Of a stretch of 10,984 nt of DNA, positions 1 to 8,264 are shown in pieces; within the stretch, counting starts at the first letter, position 1, and each line of letters begins with the position of its first letter. Both the position numbers and the translations under genes were made by a program. Source of the DNA: Thermomucor indicae-seudaticae (taxonomy: Eukaryota > Mucoromycota > Mucoromycetes > Mucorales > Lichtheimiaceae); assembly GCA_000787465.1 (NCBI GenBank), contig JSYX01000867.1, forward strand, positions 1 to 10,984, read 5' to 3'. The notes below the pieces were generated by a model, which did no database searches, was not told the DNA's origin, and was given only the letters and a program-made list of their open reading frames with translations.

Positions 1-41
1 AAACCGATGATTAAAAAGAGAGAGGATGTTTTGGCTGCGTA

Positions 42-352
42 TCACCATCCATCACTAGACACACCCTGCGACACAGCCCGCAGTCTCCGGTCTGAGCCGC
101 TTTGCAGGAAGGCAGACAGCAACATCAACAGATCGTCCATGTCCTCTTCCTGCTCCTCAAGGAGTACTGCGTCATATGATACAACACATACACGTATAAG
201 CTTTCCATGCTTCCAAATTTCCGTTCCAATATATCACTCATCGTACCCGGATTTAGTCTTCTGGCCATTTGAAGATGTAACGCGCACCCTGCAACTGTAT
301 CCTGGGACAGAAGCACAATAGTCTGTATATACGTCCGTAATGTGTCTCTCGT
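42..352 (-). CDS. Coding-like minus-strand fragment, unrecognised protein
   Basis: Read on the minus strand, about 352 to 180 gives a well-mixed sequence with residues such as LLSQDTVAGCALHLQMA followed by LERKFGSMESLY. A second frame, about 160 to 42, gives an acidic, leucine-rich stretch (EEQEEDMDDLLMLLSAFL) ending at a TGA at 44-42. A short intron of about 38 bases (GTGTATG to CTTGAG) would join the two in phase, but it is shorter than the introns seen elsewhere in the window, so a frameshift in a decaying gene is equally possible. No start codon can be assigned: the 5' side meets an in-frame stop just above 352. I do not recognise the family. The call rests only on amino-acid composition and could be wrong. 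Confidence 0.3.
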
Positions 353-1389
353 CAAGAACGTTCACAAGAGATGATACTGTCTGATATGCGTTATTTTTCC
401 GATGCAGCGTAGCGAATTTCTTTTACACCCATGGCGTTGATCCACACAAAAGAAGAAAGAAGGACGAAAGTCAAGAACGCTCGTTTTCGTTTTCCATGCA
501 AATTGTTGGGCTCACTGTTTCAGCGACACCCGCTTTTGAGTGACACCATTCCTTGTGTCTGAGGGAAGCAGTGTCAAAAAACCGTGTATGCGCCAAGCCA
601 TCCTTGCTTACTATGAGTGTACGCTGAAGTCGACGAATGGACGACCACGTTTGGTGTTTCCCAACACCAGCTATTACAACTTTCTGACTTTTCATGGCCA
701 AAGAGTAATAGAGCTGTCTGTAGTGTGTGTCGGCCGTAAAGGACCGACCAGAAATGTGAACAGCATCAATCGATATGTCTCTTCTGTTTGTCGGAATTGC
801 ACACGGCTCACGCCCGGAAGAAGGTCAAAAACTGGTACCGGAAGGGCATGACTCAGGCAACATCTCAGCATCGTCGAATAAACTATAGCCTAGACGTACG
901 TCGAACAATGAGAGTTGCATTCGTCTCAAATCCTGCAAACAAAACGGATCTAAACTGGCTTCCATATGAAAGTGGCCGTTACAGACGCCAGCGTGATCCA
1001 ACAGTATGCATTCTTTACGTTCAGCACAGATGGCACGTCACTGGAGCGTCGAAAACAAATACGAATTACGGACGTTGCAAGGAAAAAGCCAGTATGCACA
1101 GCGAACGTTGTCTAAGTGTCACGCTTTCTGTTCCGAAAATGCCGACATTGTCGTACATGTACTGATGTCATTTAACATTTTTTCTTTCTCTTCTCCGTTC
1201 GAAGTCTTTTTTATTAAAAAAAGGAAGAGAGGATGACGCACAAAGAAAAGATATAAAAAGCCTTGATTGACTCTGCTTGACGTTTCGTACGTTTTTTTTC
1301 TATAGGTATAGCAACCAAGTAGGTCCGAGTTTCCAGTTACCCCGCTTTCCTGTTGCACATGACACACAAGTTTCTCGGAGTCTAATTTC

Positions 1390-1454
1390 TCTCGTTCCAA
1401 ATCATGTTCACGGTAAAACGAGAAAAGAAAGCCCACACCGGGACGAGAGTGGGC
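1390..1454. repeat. Two adjacent small hairpins
   Basis: TCTCGTT at 1390-1396 pairs with AACGAGA at 1417-1423 (7 bp, 20-base loop). GCCCAC at 1431-1436 pairs with GTGGGC at 1449-1454 (6 bp, 12-base loop). A TATA-like element lies about 130 bases upstream. No known RNA family is recognised, and stems of this size can arise by chance. Confidence 0.3.
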
Positions 1455-1869
1455 AAAAGCAATAGAGTTCGAGAACGAAGAAAGATCTACAAGATATCCT
1501 ATATTGCCGTATTAATATAAAAAAAGAAAAGCTCATGTTGTACATGTGGACAGGCATTTGATCCCATGTCAGGTTTTATGTATTCCCCCAAAAAAAGTCT
1601 ATTCCGACGTGATCCGGTTAACTAACTACACAGGGGCAGACTCGAAATTCCCATGGACGTTTTCGGGGTTAAATGTGGCAAGAGAAAGCTTATCGTGCCA
1701 GGGCAGTTGCAGTCAAAACACGAATCGAGACCACAGACGGGAAAGATGATGGCGATGTTGCTCACCAGAGGCTTTGTATTGTGACGCGCCAAGCATTCTC
1801 GTTGGTCCTGTCTCGGGCTGGTGGCGGTGCGGTCTTTCAAAAATCGGCAAAGGTCCTAAAAGACAACGA

Positions 1870-1887
1870 AAAGGGAATTTTCCCTTT
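1870..1887. repeat. Short inverted repeat upstream of the zinc-cluster gene
   Basis: AAAGGGAA at 1870-1877 and TTCCCTTT at 1880-1887 form a perfect 8-bp inverted repeat around two T residues, 131 bases before the ATG of the zinc-cluster regulator. It is followed by a GC-rich CCCGGCCCCGG at 1888-1898. It could be a dimeric regulator site, but no binding protein is identifiable from the sequence. Confidence 0.3.
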
Positions 1888-2017
1888 CCCGGCCCCGGAA
1901 ACTTTTGCCTGCATTGTTCACTCTCTTTTTTCTCTCTTTCCTTCTTTGCCGAATGTAAGGACTAGTGTTATCGTGCGTGTGTGTGTGAGTGGACAGTTAT
2001 TGATTGCAGATAGATAG

Positions 2018-3285
2018 ATGCCGTCCAGTCCCCCTGCGAACCGAAATCTTCTCGTGGAACGTTGTTCTTCTTTCAGAGCGTGCGAACCGTGCAAACGACG
2101 ACGACGAGTTTGCAACGGTCAGCGACCATGCACGCACTGTGCTGAAGCAGGGATGGATTGTGTGTACAGTGTTGTATCGGATCATTCCCGGAGTGTGTTT
2201 ACCACAAGTACAGCTCGGCGCCTGAGTTCGGGTTCGGCCTGTGAGACCTGTCGCCGAAGGAAGACAAAGTGCGATGGTGGCAGCCCCTGTGCGTTCTGCG
2301 CCAGCTCAGGTATCGAGTGTGTCAATAACTCGGAACGCCGCAAACGGTCCTTGGCTGCCCCTTCTTCGGACACCAATGACGCGATGGACCGGATCGAGGA
2401 TCGGCTGCGACGAATCGAAAAACTCATGACAGCCTTCACGCCAAGTCCATTGTCTCAAAGCAGCTTCCAAAGCAACAACAACACCACTCGTCAGGCTGCA
2501 GGTACTCGTAAACTTTCGTCCCCGCATCCACCTCCTCCGCCTTCTTCAGCCCGGACAGTCCGTCAACACCGACATTCTGTTCAGGGCATCACTGTTGCCA
2601 AGGAACAGGCTGCCCTGTGCTCTGCAGCCATGGCCGCTACAGGAAAAGGTGGTAAGTGATGGGTGGGATCTCCAGGAACCCGACGATCCATTGATCAAAC
2701 CGAAGCAGCAACTCGTCGTCCTTATATTACGCCTCCTAACAGTACCACCAGCAGCAGCAGCAGCAGCAGTGGAAGGCTTCTTCATAGCAGCAGTTCTCCA
2801 CCTCCTCCTTGTTCCCCTCCACTGTCACCTACGTCTGGGTTCCCTTTGCGACAAAGTCCAACACAACCTCTAACGTCATCCATGCTTAACCTTTCCTTAT
2901 CTCCGTCCTCGTCTACATCTTCCAATTCGTCATCCATGATGCAGCAACCGCTTGCACATTCTCCTCCTCTGGTGGGTCATGAAAGCTGGTCGGGTAGTAG
3001 TAGTAGTAAACAATCGGAGTCTATGCCGATCGAACATTCTCGGACGCACACCGGGTTGAAATCGGAATCAGCACCTTTTGAATGGAAAGCGCCTTCGCCC
3101 ATACCAAGTTTAATGGGTAAAAAGCGTTATTTATTATTCGGCATCATTATTATTATTAACGTGCAGAATATATAGATCAATTATCGCGACGTACTTTTGG
3201 TAAACCGTCCCTGGACACAACCACGAATTTCCCGATTTATCCCTTGACACCCTTTGATCCGCAGCGACCCTCTTCTAATGCATAA
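2018..3285 (+). CDS. Transcription regulator with two tandem Zn(II)2Cys6 clusters
   Basis: Preferred exons are 2018-2651, 2709-3116 and 3167-3285, giving about 386 residues. Two complete fungal zinc clusters follow each other at residues 22-48 and 75-101. Both have the spacing C-x2-C-x6-C-x5-C-x2-C-x6-C and a basic stretch after the second cysteine (KRRRRV and RRRKTK). A short heptad-like helix at about 123-137 (MDRIEDRLRRIEKLM) is a probable dimerisation coil. The rest is rich in Ser, Pro and Gln, with no visible middle-homology domain. The exon 1 frame meets TGA at 2657-2659 directly after a GTAAGT donor at 2652. The same frame resumes downstream, so the first intron must be a multiple of 3: 57 bases to the CAG at 2708 is preferred, and 24 bases to 2675 is possible. 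A 50-base intron (3117-3166, TTAAC branch-like site, CAG end) restores a clean C-terminus ending RPSSNA. It is presumably a nuclear DNA-binding regulator; its targets are unknown. Confidence 0.8.
2749..2769 (+). repeat. CAG/AGC trinucleotide run encoding poly-Ser
   Basis: Seven CAG units in a row lie in exon 2 of the zinc-cluster gene. In the coding frame they read as AGC codons and give a run of seven serines together with the following AGT. Further serine runs follow (AGTAGTAGTAGT near 2996-3008). Such tracts vary in length between strains. Confidence 0.85.
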
Positions 3286-3375
3286 AGAAGAACTCTATTT
3301 TTTTTCTTGTAAATCCGTCTTCTTTTTGTATACAGATATAATCCCTTGTCACTCTAAAAATGACGTTTATATGCT

Positions 3376-3381
3376 AATAAA
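3376..3381 (+). terminator. Poly(A) signal AATAAA of the zinc-cluster gene
   Basis: A canonical AATAAA lies 91 bases after the TAA at 3283-3285, in AT-rich sequence with T-rich stretches upstream. It is a plausible 3'-end signal for the regulator gene. Confidence 0.5.
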
Positions 3382-3497
3382 AATAAGTTTTTGACATATG
3401 AGTCGAGTGTAATTGGTGTGTGTTTGTAAAAAGATGTCGATAACTGGACGACGCTATCGAAGGTTCTTGTTTACGATGCATCCAAAGCCCTCATGAT

Positions 3498-3833
3498 CTA
3501 AAGGAAGGCTTGCACTTGCCAGCGATTCTTTTGGACAAGGTCGTCTTTGGGCCAATTCAACGTTTGCGACAGCGTATGCACTTTGGGGAGCAGCCAGCGT
3601 ATTAATCGATCGGGTGCCACCCAATGATAACAGAAGAGGCTTGCCGCATCAACGACAAAGAATACATCATGCTGGCCTGTATACAAAGCCTGCAAACTTC
3701 GACCATTAGGCGCAGGATCATTAATAACTCTATTCAAAGGTGTTTGACATGCATATCGGCACCCAAAATTGAGGCGCTCTTGCCTTCTTCAGTGCTTGGC
3801 TCGAAACCAGCCGTTTACGTTTTCCAATTTCAT
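3498..3833 (-). CDS. Small unrecognised protein, divergent from the DNAJC3-like gene
   Basis: A minus-strand frame from 3776 down to the TAG at 3500-3498 encodes 92 residues with strongly protein-like composition, rich in Trp and aromatics (for example GQHDVFFVVDAASLFCYHW and LIRWLLPKVHTLSQTLNW). It has no start codon near its 5' end and is preceded by an in-frame TGA. A small first exon at 3833-3819 (ATG, then KLEN) joins it in phase through a 42-base intron (3818-3777, GTAAAC donor, CTGAAG branch-like site, AG end), giving about 97 residues. That intron is slightly shorter than others in the window, so the 5' end is tentative. No signal peptide or membrane segment is obvious. I do not recognise the family. 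It may instead be the surviving 3' part of a larger gene. Confidence 0.45.
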
Positions 3834-3863
3834 TGGCGCGGAGTTACTGCATGGCTATAAAAG
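3824..3863 (+). promoter_or_regulatory. CCAAT and TATA elements of the DNAJC3-like gene
   Basis: TATAAAAG at 3856-3863 lies 51 bases before the ATG at 3914. CCAAT occurs at 3824-3828 on plus and in the opposite orientation at 3832-3836. The spacing is that of a simple core promoter. If the small minus-strand gene starts at 3833, these 80 bases between the two ATGs serve both directions. Confidence 0.55.
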
Positions 3864-3913
3864 GCGGATCGTTACGTCTTGCGTGAGGATCACGGCTGAT
3901 CGATTCCACCGAC

Positions 3914-5822
3914 ATGAGGCACCATCGGTATCTCCTTGTGTGTGTGCTTCCACTCTTTGTTCCGGTATCAGTGATGGCGGACAAGAGCACACAGCAGTAT
4001 CTTGCGGAAGGCAATCAGTATCTGGCAAGAGGGCAGCTCAATGACGCTTTGATAAGCTTTGATGCCGCCATTCGTAAGCGCTCGCCCCAATTGAAAGCCA
4101 AACGCTGTAAGGGCCATTGCACTGACTTATGACGTGTAGAAAGAGATCCTGATAATTACATGTCGTACTATAAGCGGGCAACGGCATATCTCTCGCTGGG
4201 TCGCAACAATGCAGCTGTCGAAGACTTTACCAAGATTCTGGATCTGAAGCCAGATTTTGATCAGGCATTAATGCAGCGTGCTCGGATCTATGCAAAGGAA
4301 GGGGATTTTGAAATGGCCAAGGCGGATTTGGAGAAATATATTGCTTCACATCCTGATAACACGGAGGCTGCATCTTTGGTATGTGGGGGCGGGGAGGAAA
4401 GAAATTATTGGATCTCATGAAACTGATATCGCGTACGATTTAGCTAAGAGCAGTAAAGGATGCGGCTGCCGCGATGGAGGAAGCAGAAAAAGCTATGCAG
4501 AAGGGTCGGAATGATGAGTGTATTCAGCTTGTGTCGGATGTGGTCTCTACAGCTCCGCAACTGGCGCGATCACGCTTGCTCAGGGCACAGTGTCATATCG
4601 CAAAAGGCGAAATTGAGGAAGCGGCTGGTGATTTGACGTAGGTTGTCCCTCCCTTTGCAAGGCGTTATCATTCAAAGTGTATATACATATAACTCACGGT
4701 TTATTTACAGACGTGCTGCACACCTTGCACCTTCGGATCCCGATATCTTGATGCGATTGGCGAAAATCAACTTCTTCTCGCTATATGAACCTCAGGGCGC
4801 TCTGTCTCATGTGAAACAATGCTTGCACTATGATCCGGAACAAAAGCAGTGCAAGACGCTGTTTCGACAAATGAAGAAACTGGACAAGGACATCAACAAA
4901 GTACAGAGCGACTATGAACAAAAGAAATTAGCGACAGCAGCCAACTATCTCTTGGGGACTTCAACAAGAAAAGGCATCGTGAACGAAATTGACGGACCAT
5001 TCAAGGCATTAGAAAAGGAATTGAATGCGATCGGAAAATTACCAAAGCGGTTGCACTTAAAGTGTTACGAACTTGCCTGCAAAATCTACACTGATCAGAA
5101 ACCAAAGGACGCCGAAAAGATTGACAAATGGTGCTCTGCAACGCTTTCAATACAAGAAGACCATGTGGATGCGTTATTGTCACGGGGCGAGATCAAGTTG
5201 CAGCAGAACGATTTTGAGGCAGCTGTTAGGGATCTTGAAAAGGCAAATGAAGCCAGTAATGGACAGAATAACCGGGTTCGGCATATGCTTCAACGCGCAC
5301 AACAGATGCTTCGGCAAAGCAAACGGCGGGATTATTACAAAATATTAGGTTGGTGGTTTTTTGAGAAGATAAGGATGGGACAAGTCAGGCTTATATATGT
5401 GATTAGGTGTATCACGGGATGCGGACAAACGGGAAATCAAACGAGCATACCGGAAGAAGGCACAAGAGTGGCATCCGGACAAATATCGAGGAGATCTGAG
5501 TAAAGAAGAAGTGGAACGGAAAATGGCGGAAATCAATCAAGCATACGAAGTCCTAAGTGATGACGGTATATATTTTATTGTATTCCAGTTTGTAAAAGAG
5601 GACGCTATCTAACTGACTACGTTCCTGTGTATAGACATGCGGCAACAATATGATAATGGGTTTGATCCCTTTGATCCAGAAGGTGGTCAGGGTCGAGGAG
5701 GAGGCCATCCGTTCCAGCAACATGGAGGCAATCCTTTCGCACACTTTCAGGGAGGATTTCCGTTTGGCGGTGGCTTTCCAGGCGGCGGTGGTGGACCATT
5801 TACATTCAAGATGCATTTCTAG
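3914..5822 (+). CDS. ER co-chaperone, DNAJC3/P58IPK family (TPR repeats plus J domain)
   Basis: Exons are 3914-4073, 4140-4378, 4444-4637, 4711-5348, 5407-5565 and 5635-5822, giving 525 residues, close to animal DNAJC3 (about 504). All five introns (58-73 bases) are GT-AG and in phase. A hydrophobic signal peptide covers residues 1-22, with likely cleavage at VMA/DK. TPR repeats follow from about residue 25 to 390 (for example [19 protein letters not shown] and [20 protein letters not shown]). The J domain runs from about 404 to 471, with DYYKILG at 405-411 and the Hsp70-stimulating HPD at 433-435, split by intron 4. The Gly/Phe-rich tail ends in FKMHF, resembling the family C-terminus, and has no KDEL-type signal. 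In the family the TPRs hold unfolded chains in the ER lumen and the J domain stimulates BiP ATPase; here this is inferred from homology. The promoter has a TATA box at 3856. Family assignment is secure; exact activity is not tested. Confidence 0.95.
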
Positions 5823-5918
5823 ATTAGTAACTTTACTATATACCAAACATTTTATATACTTTTCGTTAACGTTTATTCTTTCTTTCGCTCCTCTGTGCAT
5901 TGTACATTTCTCTCTCTC

Positions 5919-5924
5919 ATTAAA
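5919..5924 (+). terminator. Possible poly(A) signal ATTAAA of the DNAJC3-like gene
   Basis: The common variant ATTAAA lies 97 bases after the TAG at 5820-5822, within AT- and CT-rich sequence. No AATAAA is seen between the stop and 6000. Confidence 0.35.
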
Positions 5925-6001
5925 ATACCTGACAGCTCTAAATCTGAGCGCCCTTTGATGTTTTACTTTTGGTTGGCACCTGATCCAGATATCTCTATTG
6001 C

Positions 6002-6274
6002 ATGGACAATGAAACTAATACAGTCTCCAACGCGTATCGTCATCAGCCCGTTATTGCCGCATCTTATAACGAGCGCTACAATGAGATTGTGATATCAAGC
6101 AACACGTATCAAGAACTTCCTGTATTTCCGTCTTGTCCCATTTGGCTAGCTATACAGTCGCGCAGCTATCCATATGCGCTGGAAGAAGCGGAACTTTTGC
6201 AACTTGGTTTTCGCGCTCACTCGATTCAACTTTTAAAAAGTCAGTGTCCATCATGGCCAGTGAATCGTCCATGA
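6002..6274 (+). CDS. Possible uORF or small gene overlapping the ALG6 start
   Basis: An ATG-initiated frame of 90 codons lies in the 430-base gap between the DNAJC3-like gene and ALG6. It ends 22 bases inside the ALG6 coding sequence, in a different frame. Its composition is fairly protein-like (for example AASYNERYNEIVISSNTYQ and YALEEAELLQLGF), but I recognise no domain. The start context is weak (T at -3). It could be an upstream ORF that represses ALG6 translation, a small independent gene, or chance. The rest of the gap (5823-6001) holds only AT- and CT-rich sequence. Confidence 0.25.
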   Translation: MDNETNTVSNAYRHQPVIAASYNERYNEIVISSNTYQELPVFPSCPIWLAIQSRSYPYALEEAELLQLGFRAHSIQLLKSQCPSWPVNRP

Positions 6275-6399
6275 TGCGCTGGTTACGTCAACTTGATGCG
6301 GCACCTCAGACGGCATGGACGGTACCCCTAATAAGCCTATTGTCGGCTATGCTGGTTCGGTGGATGGTGGCACTGTACCCGTACTCTGGTAGGTCCTGA

Positions 6400-6433
<34 letters not shown>

Positions 6434-8244
6434 ATGTGTGAGCTTCCTCCCTAATGGCGGAAGCATAAGGATTCAATACACCACCGTTGTTTGGGGACTA
6501 TGAGGCACAACGGCATTGGATGGAGCTGACTATCCATTTGCCACCGTCGCAATGGTACACGTACGATTTGGAATGGTGGGGACTGGATTACCCACCCTTG
6601 ACCGCGTTTCACAGCTGGCTTTGTGGATTCATGCAAGTAGTTGTTGTTGTAGTTTCTGAAGCACCATTTTCGACTTGCTTAATCCATGGCTTTTTTTTCT
6701 AGTGGATCCAAGGTGAATCCGAGTTGGTTTGCTTTGGACGATTCACGTGGATATGAATCGCTGGAGAGCAAATTTTTCATGCGGTGCACGGTATTTGTGT
6801 CTGAGGCGTTGATCTATGTGCCGGCGGTTTGGGCCTTTAGCAGTACATGCCAGAATCGCTTGGAGAAGGTAAAAAGAGAAAAACTGCGGGGAGAATCGTA
6901 AGGGAAAGCTGACAAAGGGGGACGGATCAAGGCAGTTTTAGCATTCATGATATGGATGCAACCTGCGCTGATTCTGATTGACCATGGCCACTTTCAGTAA
7001 GTTGTTTGTCATCAAAGGAAAGCGATATGCTGAAACGTGGGGGTAAATAGGTATAATAGTGTGATGCTTGGATTGACGTTGTGGTCGATCCACTGCTTGA
7101 TCACGGGTCGGTATATTCTGGGATCCGTGTTTTTCTGCCTTTCTCTGGGGTTCAAGCAGATGGCGCTGTACTATGCTCCGGCGGTCTTTGCCTTTCTGCT
7201 TGGCCAATGTTTTCGACTTTCGAGACCAGAAGGGTATGTAAATAGGCAGACGAGTAGTTACATAGATCTGACCTTTCTGTTAGTTTCAAGTTGTTTATTC
7301 AGCTTGGTGTCACTGTTGTGTTTACGATGAGCGTGCTGTTCGCGCCGTGGCTGAGCAAGGTTGAAGACATTCTTCAAGTTCTGCACCGAATTTTTCCTGT
7401 TGCCCGTGGGCTTTACGAAGATAAAGTTGCAAATGTATGGTGTGCGCTGAATGTGGTAGTAAAATTGCGAACGTTGCTCAGTCTTCAGTCAGCCGTGCGG
7501 TTAAGGTAAGGAGAAAAGTCTTGTAGGCTAGATGATTTCGCTGACTAGCAGAACAAAAAGTTTATGTGCGACGCTGACAGTCGTGATACCGATCAATATT
7601 CATCTCGGCATCGAGCCGTCCATCAGACGCTTCGGCTACGCTCTTGTGAATACTTCGCTTGCGTTCTACCTGTTGTCATTCCAAGTCCACGAGAAATCGA
7701 TCTTGCTGCCTTTATTGCCGGTTTCTCTCATGATCCGCGAGGAAACTTGTGCTGTGCAGATATTTACAAATGTGGCCATGTTCAGGTAAGTGAAGAGGGG
7801 GGATGTCAATGATGAGCAGCCCAAAGTAAAGACGGACGAACATGTAGTATGTTTCCCTTGTTAAAGCGGGAAGGCCTTGCTCTGCCGTACTTTATCGTTA
7901 CAGCCTTGTGGAATTGGATCGTTTCTAATTTTTCGCAGTCGCAGCAGCAGCAGCCAGCCAAAGCGATGAAGAGATACACGGTATGGGTAAGTTTTCGGTC
8001 GTCCATTTGTTGGCATGCTCTAACGGACTGATAGAAGAAGACGTTGCTCATATTGTGCGGAGCGTGGCACGTTGCCGAAGCGACGGTGGCTCCTCCATCA
8101 CGGTGGCCTGACCTGTACACCGTTATCAATGTGATTATGAGTTGCGGATGTTTTGTGCTGTTGTGGATATACTTTGTATACAAGCAGGTGTATGGCGATA
8201 CTATGGTATTTGGTGACAAACCACCCAAAGTAAAGGCGCAATAA
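6253..8244 (+). CDS. ALG6: Dolichyl-P-Glc:Man9GlcNAc2-PP-dolichol alpha-1,3-glucosyltransferase
   Basis: Exons are 6253-6388, 6470-6632, 6703-6868, 6932-6996, 7051-7233, 7284-7505, 7552-7785, 7848-7986 and 8035-8244, giving 505 residues, matching the family (about 507 in human). The protein is a multi-pass ER membrane GT-C enzyme that adds the first glucose to the lipid-linked N-glycan precursor. Family marks are GDYEAQRHW at 54-62, whose Asp55 corresponds to the catalytic base proposed for yeast Alg6, [18 protein letters not shown] at 81-98, IDHGHFQYNS from 171, a [17 protein letters not shown] block, and FQVHEKSIL with HEKSIL at 358-363. Strong hydrophobic segments recur throughout. The start at 6253 has A at -3 and G at +4 and places the first membrane segment at about residues 24-41. 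Intron 2 is best read as GC-AG (see its own entry); the other introns are GT-AG, 46-81 bases. ALG8 is the nearest relative but fits these motifs less well. Confidence 0.95.
6400..6440 (+). repeat. CT/GT microsatellite inside ALG6 intron 1
   Basis: Thirteen CT units (6400-6425) run into GT-rich repeats (6426-6440, interrupted by one TA). The whole block lies in the 81-base first intron of ALG6 (6389-6469), between the GTAGGT donor and the CTAAT branch-like site at about 6451. It makes this the longest intron of the gene. Confidence 0.9.
6633..6702 (+). other. Probable GC-AG intron (ALG6 intron 2)
   Basis: GCAAGT at 6633-6638 is the classic GC-type donor, and the end at 6702 follows a pyrimidine run (CTTTTTTTTCTAG). 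Splicing here is in phase and joins [17 protein letters not shown], which has the length expected for the family between the YPPL motif and the SRGYES block. The GT alternative (donor at 6637) can only stay in frame with a poorer AAG acceptor at 6712, and it removes two residues. GT at 6637 with the good acceptor at 6702 shifts frame and stops soon after. Confidence 0.65.
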
Positions 8245-8258
8245 CTGCAGGAACAAAT

Positions 8259-8264
8259 TTTATT
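8259..8264 (-). terminator. Minus-strand poly(A) signal AATAAA
   Basis: On the minus strand AATAAA overlaps the TAA stop of the 8263-8426 exon. It supports a transcript ending here, convergent with ALG6, whose stop is only 15 bases away on the other strand. Confidence 0.4.

Larger units (their letters stand above)
356..2017. other. Long intergenic stretch without a supported gene
   Basis: Several overlapping open stretches of 60-125 codons occur on both strands (for example 540-851 and 788-1165 on plus, 471-701 and 1119-1436 on minus). None shows a recognisable motif, and none clearly outcompetes the others. A TATA-like TATAAAAAG is at 1252-1260. T-rich and A-rich tracts lie around 1175-1260 and 1290-1302. 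Two hairpins lie at 1390-1454. A CT-rich tract at 1919-1945 is typical of a fungal promoter or 5' leader and fits the gene starting at 2018. A GTAAGG at 1955 and a TTGCAG ending at 2009 could bound a 55-base intron in the 5' leader of that gene. Confidence 0.5.

Noticed and set aside
471..701. Minus-strand frame of 76 codons
   Set aside because: Competes with plus-strand frames of equal quality, has no motif, and no gene structure could be built around it.
540..1165. Overlapping plus-strand open frames of 103 and 125 codons
   Set aside because: No recognisable motif, basic and Arg/Thr-rich composition typical of chance frames, and no splice structure that links them.
1119..1436. Minus-strand frame of 105 codons
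   Set aside because: Crosses A/T homopolymer tracts that give Lys/Phe-rich sequence; more likely a by-product of base composition.
1673..2017. Plus-strand frame of 114 codons directly before the zinc-cluster ATG, same frame
   Set aside because: It ends at a TAG immediately before that ATG. A candidate 55-base intron (1955-2009) would put it out of frame, so it is not an N-terminal extension.
2595..2873. Alternative frame over the CAG repeat giving poly-Ala and hydrophobic residues
   Set aside because: The Ser/Pro-rich frame continues exon 1 in phase and splices cleanly to a third exon with a stop; this frame does neither.
5553..5900. Minus-strand frame of 115 codons opposite the last DNAJC3 exon
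   Set aside because: It is antisense to the well-supported Gly/Phe-rich C-terminal exon and intron 5.
7806..8228. Minus-strand frame of 140 codons opposite ALG6 exons 8-9
   Set aside because: Antisense to conserved ALG6 coding sequence; no motif of its own.
3914..8244. Operon-like reading of DNAJC3 and ALG6
   Set aside because: Both genes have their own introns, a 430-base gap and separate start contexts; fungal genes like these are transcribed individually.
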